64,000 nucleotides of DNA from Ignavibacteriales bacterium (GTDB lineage Bacteria > Bacteroidota > Ignavibacteria > Ignavibacteriales > Melioribacteraceae). This document shows, in pieces, positions 21,425 through 30,826 of the stretch. Numbering within the stretch: position 1 is the stretch's first letter; each line of letters starts with the position of its first letter. Made by a program: the position numbers and the translations under genes. Under the pieces are notes generated by a model that had not been told where the DNA came from, did no database searches, and saw only the letters and a list, made by a program, of their open reading frames with translations. Where the stretch lies: NCBI GenBank assembly GCA_020635285.1, contig JACKAB010000009.1, forward strand, positions 62,001-126,000. Reading direction: 5' to 3'.

Positions 21425-23254
21425 ATGAAAATAAAGTATTCATTATTATTACTATTACAAATATTGGTTCCTCAAATCATTCATTCCCAAGTTGACATCA
21501 TTAATAATGTTTATAATCGAAATCCATTTAGTCTAAATGGAGAATGGCATTATATAATAGATCCATACGAGAATGGATATTTTAATTATAGGTATCAGCC
21601 ATTTGATACTTTTGATAATCCTGGGAAAGGTGCATTTTTTACAGATGCAAAACCAGATAATAAATCAGACCTAGTTGAATACAATTTTGATAAATCAGAT
21701 ATCATAAATATTCCGGGTGATTGGAATTCACAGGATGAAAAGTTATTGTATTACGAAGGAACTATTTGGTATAAAAAATCATTTGACTATAAAAAGCAAA
21801 GAAAAACAAATAAAATCTTTATTTACTTTGATGCAGTTAACTATCAAGCGGATGTTTATTTTAATGGAAAAAAAATTGGAATACATATTGGAGGATTTAC
21901 TCCTTTCAATTTTGAAATTACTGATTTGATTAAAGACAAAGATAATTTTTTAATCGTAAAGGTTGATAATAAAAGAAAAAAAGAAGCAGTCCCAACTTTA
22001 AATACTGACTGGTGGAATTATGGAGGAATTACAAGAGATGTTAGAATAATTGAAACCCCTCAAAATTTTATTCAAGATTATTTTGTTCAGTTAGATAAAG
22101 AAAATAGCAAAATTGTAAAAGGCTTTGTAAAACTAAAAGGGAATGAAATTTCAAATAATGAAGTAGAAATTAGAATTCCTGATTTAGGGGTAAATAAAAA
22201 ATTTAAAACTGATAAAAAAGGAGTTGTTGAATTTAATTTTGAGACTACTAATGTTAATTATTGGTCGCCTGAAAATCCCAAATTATATAATGTTGAGTTA
22301 AAAACCAGTGAAGATCAAGTTAATGATTTGATAGGTTTCCGTTCTATAAAAACCGAAGGGACTTCAATTTTACTTAATGATAAAAAAATATTTCTGAAAG
22401 GAATTTCAATCCACGAAGAAAATCCAATTAAAGGTGGTAGAGCATATTCTAAAGAAGATGCAGAATTATTATTAGGCTGGGCCAAAGAATTAGGATGCAA
22501 CTTTGTAAGGTTAGCACATTACCCGCATAATGAAAACATGATTAGAATAGCAGATAAATTGGGAATATTGGTGTGGGAAGAAATTCCCGTGTATTGGACA
22601 ATTGATTGGGAAAATAAAGAAACTTATCAAAATGCATTAAATCAATTAAGCGAAGTTATTTCAAGAGATAAAAACAGAGCTGCAACCATAATTTGGTCTG
22701 TGTCTAATGAAACTCCAAACAGTGATGCTCGGTTTACCTTTTTGAGCAATCTTGCGCAAACAGCACGTCAATTAGATCAGACTCGACTAATAAGCTCGGC
22801 ATTAGAGGTAAGTAATTTCGATAATGATCCTAATTTAAAGACTATACATGACCCATTTGCAGCAGTTGTTGATGTACTTAGCTTTAATGCTTACGTTGGT
22901 TGGTATGATGGGTTACCCGATAAATGTAAGAAAGTAAATTGGAAAATTGATATTGATAAACCTGTTATTATTTCTGAATTTGGAGGAGGTGCAAAATATG
23001 GATTTCACGCTGATAGTTTGACACGTTGGTCAGAAGAATATCAAGAATATCTTTACAAAGAAAATATTAAAATGTTTGAACGATTACCACAATTGACTGG
23101 AATGACACCATGGATACTTTCAGACTTTAGATCACCAAGAAGAGTTTTACCTGGCATTCAAAATGGTTGGAATAGGAAAGGACTTTTTGACAATAAAGGA
23201 AATAGAAAAAAGGCTTCGCATGTTTTACAAAATTATTACAATTCTAAAAACTGA
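21425..23254 (+). CDS. Secreted GH2 glycosidase, beta-glucuronidase/beta-galactosidase-like
   Basis: The 609-residue protein has a signal peptide (LLLLLQILVPQIIHSQ) and the three core GH2 domains only: sugar-binding beta-sandwich at about 35-175 (NPFSLNGEWHYIIDPYENGY), Ig-like domain at about 190-295, and TIM barrel from about 300. Catalytic Glu429 lies in IIWSVSNETPNSD (acid/base) and Glu518 in VIISEFGGGA (nucleophile). The short architecture and the N-terminal motif look most like Bacteroidota GH2 enzymes annotated as beta-glucuronidases. In an arabinogalactan locus it could remove terminal glucuronic acid, but beta-galactosidase activity is equally possible from sequence. It is the first gene after a long intergenic region and so probably the first of an operon. 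Confidence 0.85.
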   Translation: MKIKYSLLLLLQILVPQIIHSQVDIINNVYNRNPFSLNGEWHYIIDPYENGYFNYRYQPFDTFDNPGKGAFFTDAKPDNKSDLVEYNFDKSDIINIPGDWNSQDEKLLYYEGTIWYKKSFDYKKQRKTNKIFIYFDAVNYQADVYFNGKKIGIHIGGFTPFNFEITDLIKDKDNFLIVKVDNKRKKEAVPTLNTDWWNYGGITRDVRIIETPQNFIQDYFVQLDKENSKIVKGFVKLKGNEISNNEVEIRIPDLGVNKKFKTDKKGVVEFNFETTNVNYWSPENPKLYNVELKTSEDQVNDLIGFRSIKTEGTSILLNDKKIFLKGISIHEENPIKGGRAYSKEDAELLLGWAKELGCNFVRLAHYPHNENMIRIADKLGILVWEEIPVYWTIDWENKETYQNALNQLSEVISRDKNRAATIIWSVSNETPNSDARFTFLSNLAQTARQLDQTRLISSALEVSNFDNDPNLKTIHDPFAAVVDVLSFNAYVGWYDGLPDKCKKVNWKIDIDKPVIISEFGGGAKYGFHADSLTRWSEEYQEYLYKENIKMFERLPQLTGMTPWILSDFRSPRRVLPGIQNGWNRKGLFDNKGNRKKASHVLQNYYNSKN

Positions 23255-23337
23255 ATTGTTAATTTATGTGCACAAATTTTTTATGATATATATTTTTTCA
23301 GATTTTAATCTAAATATAAAAATTGTTTGAGAGAAAT

Positions 23338-25758
23338 ATGAAATACCTAAATCACATTAATAATTTTAAAAGAATTGTCAATTTTACAATTCTATTAATA
23401 ATCATTTTTAGCTCCGGTTTTTATGCGCAAATCGGAATTCATTCATCAGATAAAAATCAAGCATTATTAAATGAACCTATAGATATCAGCAGTGATTTTA
23501 GAAGCTTTTCAAATACCTATTATGTCGCTGATAGTCTAGCCAGTTTTAATCCTGCAACAGGTAAGGGCGAAATTAAATATAGAAGACACAATTATGAAAC
23601 AAGAATGGCATTTGATAATATTCTAGCAGTTCTAAATCCGGTTGGTCCAAATGAATTTCCAGCAAATGAATATGAAGCATCTCCAGTGTTACCGTTTTCG
23701 ATTGAATTTGTCTCGGCAAGATCAATAAGATTACGAGCAGTTTCGCGTTATCAAGTAAAACCAAATCAAGAATCCCTAATGCTAGTAAATGGTTTTGCTC
23801 CGGTTGATAAGAACTCTTGGAAATATAGCAAATTGACAAATGGTCATAAATATGCTAGTCAATTTGGTTCTATAATAATTATTGAACATCCTTGGGAAGT
23901 TCAGATATTTGATTTGAGCGGAAAATTATTAACAAAGACCATAACAAAGGAGGATGATTCTAAAACATTTACGCCGGTAATGCCGTTTTCATTTGTGCGA
24001 AGATCCTCTGATTACTCAACAAGTATGGCAGCAGCATTTTCTCTTTTACCTAATGAAGGAATTTACGGCTGTGGTGAATCTTTTACAGAATTCAATAAGC
24101 GCGGGCAAAAAGTTGTATTGTGGACTGACGATGCAAATGGTGTTCAGAATGAAAGTATGTACAAACCTATTCCATTTTTTATGAGCAGCAGAGGTTATGG
24201 AGTTTTTATGCACACTTCAACTCCAATAACATGCGATTTTGGAAAGTATTACAGTGGTTCTTCTACACTTATGATTGGTGATGATGAGGCAGATATTTTT
24301 ATTTTTCTTGGAGAACCAAAAGATATTTTGAATGAGTATACAAACCTTACCGGTAAACCGGAAATGCCGCCTTTGTGGTCATTCGGTTTTTGGATGAGTA
24401 GAATTACTTACTTTTCGGAAAAGGAAGGTAGAGACGTAACAAAGAAACTTCGTGAAAATAAAATTCCAACAGATGTAATTCACTTTGATACTGGTTGGTT
24501 TGAAACCGATTGGAGATGTGATTATCAATTTTCTAAATCAAGATTTGATGACGCAACAAAAATGATTTCCGATTTTAAGAAGGACGGATTTCAAACATGT
24601 TTGTGGCAACTGCCATACTTTGTTCCTAAGAATACTTTATTTCCTGAAATAATTGAAAAAGATTTATACGTAAAGGATAGAAAGGGAAATCTACCTTATG
24701 AAGATGCAGTGCTTGATTTCTCAAATCCCGAAACAGTAAAATGGTACCAAAATAAAATTGGTAATTTACTCGATCAAGGAATTGGTGCTATCAAGGTTGA
24801 TTTTGGTGAAGCTGCCCCGCCTGATGGAATTTATCACTCCGGAAGAACAGGCTTTTATGAGCATAATCTTTATCCTTTACGTTATAATAAGACTGTTGCT
24901 GATATTACAAAACAGAAAAACGGACAAACAATTATTTGGGCAAGAAGCACCTGGGCTGGAAGTCAGCGTTACCCATTGCATTGGGGTGGAGATGCGGCAA
25001 ATACAAATACAGCAATGGCGTCAACACTAAGAGGTGGTTTATCAATTGGTTTATCTGGATTTTCATTTTGGTCTCATGATATAGGTGGTTTTGTTTCAAA
25101 AAAACCGGAAGAATTATATAGAAGATGGACTCCATTCGGCATGTTAACCTCGCATACAAGAAGTCATGGTGCTCCTCCAACTGAACCTTGGGAATATGGT
25201 GAAGACTTCATGAAGGCTTTCCGTTTAGCTGACAATATGAGATATGAATTAATACCTTACATATATGCCCAAGCTAAGGATTGCACAGAAAGGGGATTGC
25301 CTATGTTGCGTGCATTATTTATTGAATATCCGGAAGATCCAGGATCATGGTTAATTGATGATCAGTATTTGTTTGGCTCTGATATGCTTGTTGCCCCATT
25401 GTTCGAAGAGGTGAAAGAAAGAAATGTTTATCTCCCTCCAGGCGAGTGGATAGATTATCAAACAAATAAAGTTTATTCTTCAGGTTGGCATAAAATAGAA
25501 GTTGAAAAAATTCCAATCATCGTTTTAGTTCGTGATGGGGCAGTAGTTCCTCATATCGCATTGGCTCAATCAACTGCGTTTATGGATTGGTCCAAAATAG
25601 AACTCAAAGTTTATTCGAACAAAACAAGTAAGGCTGAGGGCTTAATTTATTTGCCCACGGATAAAGAACTTAAACACATTACAGTTGAAAAAAATAACGA
25701 GAAATATAATCTCACAAATGACCCTTATAAAGGTACTGTTAAATGGTCTTTTGATTGA
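23338..25758 (+). CDS. GH31 alpha-glycosidase, alpha-xylosidase (YicI)-like
   Basis: ATG 23338 is chosen over TTG 23323 because GAGAG precedes it and the signal peptide (IVNFTILLIIIFSSGFYAQ) fits. The 806-residue enzyme has the N-terminal GH31 beta-sandwich (YGCGESFTEFNKRGQ near residue 245), the catalytic barrel, and a C-terminal beta domain. Nucleophile Asp488 lies in AIKVDFGEAAP and acid/base Asp552 in HWGGDAANT. The 'K-x-DFGE' form is that of the alpha-xylosidase YicI rather than the 'W-x-DMNE' form of alpha-glucosidases. It would remove alpha-linked xylose, glucose or galactose from oligosaccharides. It sits between two galactan-type enzymes in a plus-strand series. Confidence 0.9.
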   Translation: MKYLNHINNFKRIVNFTILLIIIFSSGFYAQIGIHSSDKNQALLNEPIDISSDFRSFSNTYYVADSLASFNPATGKGEIKYRRHNYETRMAFDNILAVLNPVGPNEFPANEYEASPVLPFSIEFVSARSIRLRAVSRYQVKPNQESLMLVNGFAPVDKNSWKYSKLTNGHKYASQFGSIIIIEHPWEVQIFDLSGKLLTKTITKEDDSKTFTPVMPFSFVRRSSDYSTSMAAAFSLLPNEGIYGCGESFTEFNKRGQKVVLWTDDANGVQNESMYKPIPFFMSSRGYGVFMHTSTPITCDFGKYYSGSSTLMIGDDEADIFIFLGEPKDILNEYTNLTGKPEMPPLWSFGFWMSRITYFSEKEGRDVTKKLRENKIPTDVIHFDTGWFETDWRCDYQFSKSRFDDATKMISDFKKDGFQTCLWQLPYFVPKNTLFPEIIEKDLYVKDRKGNLPYEDAVLDFSNPETVKWYQNKIGNLLDQGIGAIKVDFGEAAPPDGIYHSGRTGFYEHNLYPLRYNKTVADITKQKNGQTIIWARSTWAGSQRYPLHWGGDAANTNTAMASTLRGGLSIGLSGFSFWSHDIGGFVSKKPEELYRRWTPFGMLTSHTRSHGAPPTEPWEYGEDFMKAFRLADNMRYELIPYIYAQAKDCTERGLPMLRALFIEYPEDPGSWLIDDQYLFGSDMLVAPLFEEVKERNVYLPPGEWIDYQTNKVYSSGWHKIEVEKIPIIVLVRDGAVVPHIALAQSTAFMDWSKIELKVYSNKTSKAEGLIYLPTDKELKHITVEKNNEKYNLTNDPYKGTVKWSFD

Positions 25759-25812
25759 TATTATAATGATATAGAAATTTTAAATAGATTTAAGACAAGA
25801 ATATTTTTTTGA

Positions 25813-25866
25813 ATCGGAAATCAAAAAATATTCATGTTTTGTTAAGTTATTACCTGCTTTTCCGAT
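25813..25866. repeat. Inverted repeat upstream of the GH43 lipoprotein gene
   Basis: ATCGGAAA (25813-25820) and TTTCCGAT (25859-25866) are an exact 8-base inverted pair separated by 38 bases, ending 33 bases before the GH43 start. It could be a long stem-loop in the leader or two half-sites. Chance is possible in such AT-rich DNA, although the CGG/CCG core is unusual here. Confidence 0.3.
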
Positions 25867-25899
25867 CAATATTACAATTCTTTAATTCACATTTTTAAA

Positions 25900-26904
25900 A
25901 TGAAATATCAAAAGAAAATGATTAAAAAAATCTTATCTCACAATAATTACATTCTATTGCTCATTTTTATATTGAGTCTTTTTTTTCTTTCTTGCAGTCA
26001 ATCAAATTCTAACAAAACAAATCACATCACTAATCCAATAATTAAAGGATATTTTGCAGATCCAACAATAGTTAAAAATGATGGGAACTATATTATTTAT
26101 GCAACTATTGATCCGTGGGGAGGAGAAGAATTAGCAGTTTTTGAAACCAAAGATTTTAAGAACTTCAGTCGCAAACATATAAATTGGCCAACTAAAAAAG
26201 CATGCACAAGTCCCACCTCAAGAGATGCGATGGTTTGGGCACCATCAGTAGTAAAAAAAGATAGTATCTTTTATATGTATGTATCTGTTGGCAGTGAAGT
26301 TTGGGTGGGAAAAAGTAAACATCCATTGGGCCCTTGGGAAAACGCGAAATCAAATAAAACTCCTTTAATAAATAGTGAATACTTTCCGGGCTTCCATATG
26401 ATTGATGCTGAATGCTTTATTGATGAAGATGGAGAAGCTTATTTATATTGGGGTTCTGGATTGAACTGGGTTAACGGAAAATGCTTTGTTGTAAAACTTG
26501 GAAAAGATATGATTACTTTTGCCGAGGAACCAAAAGATATTACCCCTCCAAGTTATTTTGAAGCGCCATTTATGCTTAAACACAATGGTAATTATTATTT
26601 GATGTACTCAGAAGGCAAAGCCATTGATTCCACATATAAAATTCAATATTCAATTGGTAAGTTGCCTTATGGTCCATGGGTAAAAGGAAAGAACAGTCCA
26701 ATCTTAAGTTCGTCAAGTGATAGTGTTACAATTGGTCCTGGCCATCATACTGTATTTACTGAAGAAAATCAAAACTATATTTTATACCATCGAATCTTTC
26801 CGCAAGAAAAAGATATTGTTTTAAGAGAGTTGTGTGTTGACAGTCTAAATTTTGATAAAGATGGAAATATTAAAAAAATAATTCCAAAGGGAATTGATTG
26901 GTAA
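25900..26904 (+). CDS. GH43-family lipoprotein (arabinofuranosidase/xylosidase/galactanase-like)
   Basis: The product is 334 residues. The N-terminus is a lipoprotein signal (LFFLSC, Cys32), so the enzyme is membrane-anchored. The five-bladed propeller of GH43 has the expected triad: Asp54 in GYFADPTI (general base), Asp169 in HMIDAECFIDEDG (pKa modulator) and Glu221 in YFEAPFM (general acid). It ends shortly after the propeller without an extra module. Typical substrates are alpha-arabinofuranosides, beta-xylosides or beta-galactans. Removal of arabinose side chains from arabinogalactan fits the neighbours, in particular the GH53 endo-galactanase 27 bases downstream. The specific linkage cannot be read from sequence alone. 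Confidence 0.88.
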   Translation: MKYQKKMIKKILSHNNYILLLIFILSLFFLSCSQSNSNKTNHITNPIIKGYFADPTIVKNDGNYIIYATIDPWGGEELAVFETKDFKNFSRKHINWPTKKACTSPTSRDAMVWAPSVVKKDSIFYMYVSVGSEVWVGKSKHPLGPWENAKSNKTPLINSEYFPGFHMIDAECFIDEDGEAYLYWGSGLNWVNGKCFVVKLGKDMITFAEEPKDITPPSYFEAPFMLKHNGNYYLMYSEGKAIDSTYKIQYSIGKLPYGPWVKGKNSPILSSSSDSVTIGPGHHTVFTEENQNYILYHRIFPQEKDIVLRELCVDSLNFDKDGNIKKIIPKGIDW

Positions 26905-26931
26905 AATTAATTCAAAAGGAATTTATAACAT

Positions 26932-28272
26932 ATGATAGATACTAATTTTAGAAATAACAAGTTTCAATTGGAAAAGCCTCTTATTGCGCTTTTCCTAATT
27001 TATTTTCTATTCTTTACCCATAATGAATTAAAAGCACAATTTGCAAATGGTGCAGATATTGGCTGGCTCTCTGAAATGGAAGATGACGGATATATATTTA
27101 AAGATAATTCTGGAATTGAAAAAAACTGTCTAGACATATTAAAAGAAAAAGGAATAAATGCATTAAGATTTAGAGTTTGGGTAAATCCTAAAGATGGATA
27201 TTGCAGTAAGAAAGACGTTGCATATATGGCGCAGCGAGCAAATAATATGGGTTTTGACGTTATGCTTGACTTTCATTACAGTGATTATTGGGCTGATCCA
27301 GGTAAACAAAATAAACCTGCCGCCTGGGTAAATCATACAGTCGATGAATTGTTGACCGATATTTATGATCATACTTATGAAGTATTGGATACGTTAAAAC
27401 AAGAAGGCGTAATACCAAAATGGGTGCAAATAGGGAATGAAGTAAATAATGGAATGTTATGGGAAGATGGCAAAGCATCGGTGAGTATGAGCAATTTTGC
27501 ATCAATGATAAAAAGCGGGTATAATGCTGTTAAAGACGTTGATTCTACTATTCACGTTATTGTTCATTTATCCAATGGGCATGATAATGGATTATACAGA
27601 TGGATGTTTGACGGATTAAAGAATAACGGCGCTAAATGGGATATTATTGGAATGTCAGTTTATCCTTATTGGGCGGAACTTCCTTGGCAGGAAGATAATG
27701 AAAAATCATTATCAACTATGAAGGATATAATTGCAAGATACAACACAAAAATAATGGTATGCGAAACTGGGTATTTATACAACAAGCCAATTGAGGCAAA
27801 TCAATTTCTTTTGGATTTAATTGAGAAAACAAAATCAGTAAATGGACTAGGCGTTTTTTATTGGGAACCGGAAAGTTACAATAAAAATGGATATCAGTTA
27901 GGAGCTTGGGATCCAATCACAAAGCAGCCGACAGTTGCTTTAGATGCTTTCTTAGGCATAAACCCAACCTCAGTTAAAGATGAACAAGAATTATATAATT
28001 ATAAATTGGATATATATCCTAATCCATTTAATCCTAAAACTACGATAACTTACTCAGTGCCAAACTTGTCAAGCATCTCTATAAATATTTATAATATGCT
28101 TGGAGAAGAAATAGCTCAGCTTGTCAATGGTGAACAATCCCCTGGCACACACAACTTAACATGGAACGCAAATAACATACCTAGTGGAGTATACTTTTGT
28201 AAAATTGAAGCTTCAGATTATCTAAACATCAAAAAAAGTAATTTTATTAAAATAATAGATTTTAAAAGTTAA
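26932..28272 (+). CDS. GH53 arabinogalactan endo-beta-1,4-galactanase with T9SS tail
   Basis: The enzyme cuts internal beta-1,4-galactosyl bonds of type I arabinogalactan (pectic galactan). The family signature is complete: GADIGWLSEME, KGINALRFRVWVNP, VMLDFHYSDYWADPGKQ, and the two catalytic glutamates Glu170 in VQIGNEVNNG (acid/base) and Glu278 in IMVCETGY (nucleophile). The signal peptide lies at about 15-36. After the barrel (to about 345) comes a short linker and a T9SS module (LDIYPNPFNPKTTITY). The protein is therefore expected outside the cell or on its surface. With 446 residues it is the usual catalytic length plus the tail. Its position next to a GH43 and several beta-galactosidases supports galactan breakdown. 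Confidence 0.95.
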   Translation: MIDTNFRNNKFQLEKPLIALFLIYFLFFTHNELKAQFANGADIGWLSEMEDDGYIFKDNSGIEKNCLDILKEKGINALRFRVWVNPKDGYCSKKDVAYMAQRANNMGFDVMLDFHYSDYWADPGKQNKPAAWVNHTVDELLTDIYDHTYEVLDTLKQEGVIPKWVQIGNEVNNGMLWEDGKASVSMSNFASMIKSGYNAVKDVDSTIHVIVHLSNGHDNGLYRWMFDGLKNNGAKWDIIGMSVYPYWAELPWQEDNEKSLSTMKDIIARYNTKIMVCETGYLYNKPIEANQFLLDLIEKTKSVNGLGVFYWEPESYNKNGYQLGAWDPITKQPTVALDAFLGINPTSVKDEQELYNYKLDIYPNPFNPKTTITYSVPNLSSISINIYNMLGEEIAQLVNGEQSPGTHNLTWNANNIPSGVYFCKIEASDYLNIKKSNFIKIIDFKS

Positions 28273-28349
28273 TATTATCTCATATCTCAGCACGAAACAA
28301 AAATCCCCCACTTAAATATTTCTTTTTAAAAAAATAATTGGATTAAAAA

Positions 28350-30780
28350 ATGAGAAAATCATTTACGATTAGCCTTTTGAGTATTATACTTTTCATTACC
28401 TTTTTTCCCCAAGTTAGTGCGCAGGACTTACGACAACAATTAATTGATTTTGATTGGAGCTTTCATCTTGGAGATCTAATGGGGGCAAGTAATCCCGGTT
28501 ATGATGATTCAAATTGGAGGAAATTGAATTTACCTCATGACTGGAGTGTTGAAGGTGAATTTGGTTATGATAATGCTAGTGGAACGGGTTATCTTCCTGG
28601 TGGAATTGGTTGGTATAGAAAAGAGTTTGTGCTTTCAGATAATTTAAAAGACAAACAATTTATTATTCAATTTGATGGAGTTTATGAGAATAGTGAAGTT
28701 TGGATTAACGGAAATTATTTAGGAAAACGACCATTTGGTTTTATTAGTTTTTATTATGATTTAACTCCATACTTAAAGTTTGGTGAAAAGGAAAATATTA
28801 TTGCTGTCCGAGTTGATAATTCGAATGTTGCCGATTCACGATGGTATACGGGAAGCGGTATTTACCGCCATGTTTGGCTTTTTACTAAAAACAAAATTCA
28901 TATTCAGAATTGGGGAACTGCGGTTACTACTCCAAAGATAAATGAAAATTCTGCAGATGTTAGAATAGTCTCATCAGTTGCTAACAATGCCGATCAAAAT
29001 ACAAATCTAAAATTGCTCAGCAAAATAATTGATGAGGCAGGAAATATCATTTCCAAAGGAACTTCTGAAATAAAATTTCAGCCGGATACTGAATATGAAT
29101 TTGACCAAACAATAGAAGTTTCCAATCCAAAATTATGGTCAATAGAAAATCCTTATCAATACACTTTGGTCAATGAACTTTACGATGGAACACTTTTATT
29201 AGATAAAGAGGAAATAAAATTCGGTATCAGAAGTTTTCAATTCGATGCTGTTAAAGGATTCTTCCTAAATGGAGAAAATTTAAAAATAAAAGGTGTTTGT
29301 CTTCATAATGATGCAGGTGCATTAGGGTCAGCAGTGCCGGAAAGAGAATGGAGAAGAAGACTTGAGCTGATGAAGGAAATGGGAGCTAATGGAATTCGTA
29401 CCAGCCATAATCCTCCGTCACCCGAACTTCTGGATCTGTGCGATGAAATGGGCTTTATTGTGATGGATGAAGCTTTTGATGAATGGGAAGTCGGCAAAAA
29501 GAAATGGATCAAAGGAAGGAATGTAGGGTTTGATAAAGGCGCTTCAGGAGTAGAAATGTATTACTCGCAGCGTGGTTACAGCGATTTCTTCACTGAATGG
29601 GCAAAACGGGATATTCAGGATATGGTGAGAAGGGATAGAAATCATCCTTCAATAATTTTATGGAGTATCGGCAATGAAATTGATTATCCCAATGATCCCT
29701 ATTCAGATCCTTCCCGCGATAATTATAAACCATGGAGACCTCCGGCATATAAGCTGACAGAAATTGCAAGAAACCTTTCTGATTATATTAAAGAAATAGA
29801 TACTACCAGACCGGTGACCGCTGCTTTGGCAAATATTCCGTTATCAAATGAAATCGGTTATTCGGCAGTCTTAGATGTTGTGGGATATAATTATCAAGAA
29901 AAATTTTACGCTAATGATAGAAAAGAATTTCCGGATAGGAAAATGATAGGAAGTGAAAATGGAGATGCTCTCGAAGCATGGTTAGCCGTTAGGGATAATG
30001 ATTATATGCCGGGACAATTTTTATGGACCGGCATTGATTATTTAGGTGAGGCAGGTGAATTCCCAAATAGAAGTAATGCGGCTGGTCTTGTAGATATAAA
30101 TGATTTTAAGAAACCAATATTTTATTATAGACAGAGTTTGTGGACGGACAAACCAATGGTTTATATTGCCAGCATCGATCCTGAAAAACAATAGAAGAGG
30201 TTTTAATTTTATTGAAGGCTGGAACTATGAAGAACAAAAGGGAACTGAAATATCAGTAATTGCTTTTTCCAATTGTGATCAAGTTGAATTATTTCTGAAT
30301 GATAAATCGCTCGGAAGAAAGGAAAGAATAGATACCAGCTTTGCCTCACTTACTTGGAAAGTTCCATTTGAACAAGGGACTCTAAAAGCTGAGGGAATTA
30401 AAAACGGAAAAACGGTTGCTCAGCATTTAATACAAACGGCAAGTTCAGCTTACAAAATAGTTTTAGAAAGTGATCAAAGTAATTTGAAAGCGGATGATTT
30501 AGATTTTTCCAGTATCAAAATTTTGATTCAAGATAAGAATGGAATTGTGGTACCTTACGCTGATAATAACATTTCGTTAAATATCTCTGGTCCCGCAAAA
30601 AACTTAGGCATGAGTAATGGTGATCATAATAATGTTGATCCGTTTAAATCAAATAGATATAAAGCCTATCAAGGAAAAGCACATGTTTTTATTCAATCCA
30701 AGGAAGAGAGAGGAATAATTACTATTGAAGCTACATCACCAGGTTTAGTTTCAGGAAAATTAATCTTAGAATGCAATTGA
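28350..30780 (+). CDS. Secreted GH2 beta-galactosidase with C-terminal DUF4982/Big-like domains (one frameshift)
   Basis: Signal peptide (SIILFITFFPQVSAQ), then the GH2 sugar-binding domain (LPHDWSVEGEF, GIGWYRKEF), Ig-like domain, and TIM barrel with Glu443 in WSIGNEIDYP (acid/base) and Glu536 in MIGSENGDAL (nucleophile). The frame is lost near 30186-30190. One more A in the five-A run restores EKNNRRGFNFIEGWNYEE, and the chain then continues as a DUF4982-like beta domain (FSNCDQVELFLNDKSLG) and an invasin/Big-like domain to 30780, about 810 residues. The break is a single homopolymer base, so the gene is probably whole. It is one of three GH2 proteins of this architecture in the window (see 36250 and 53549). 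Confidence 0.9.
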
Positions 30781-30826
30781 TTATTCTAATAATTTACAAC
30801 CAAATTTTAAATTAAGAGTAACTAAA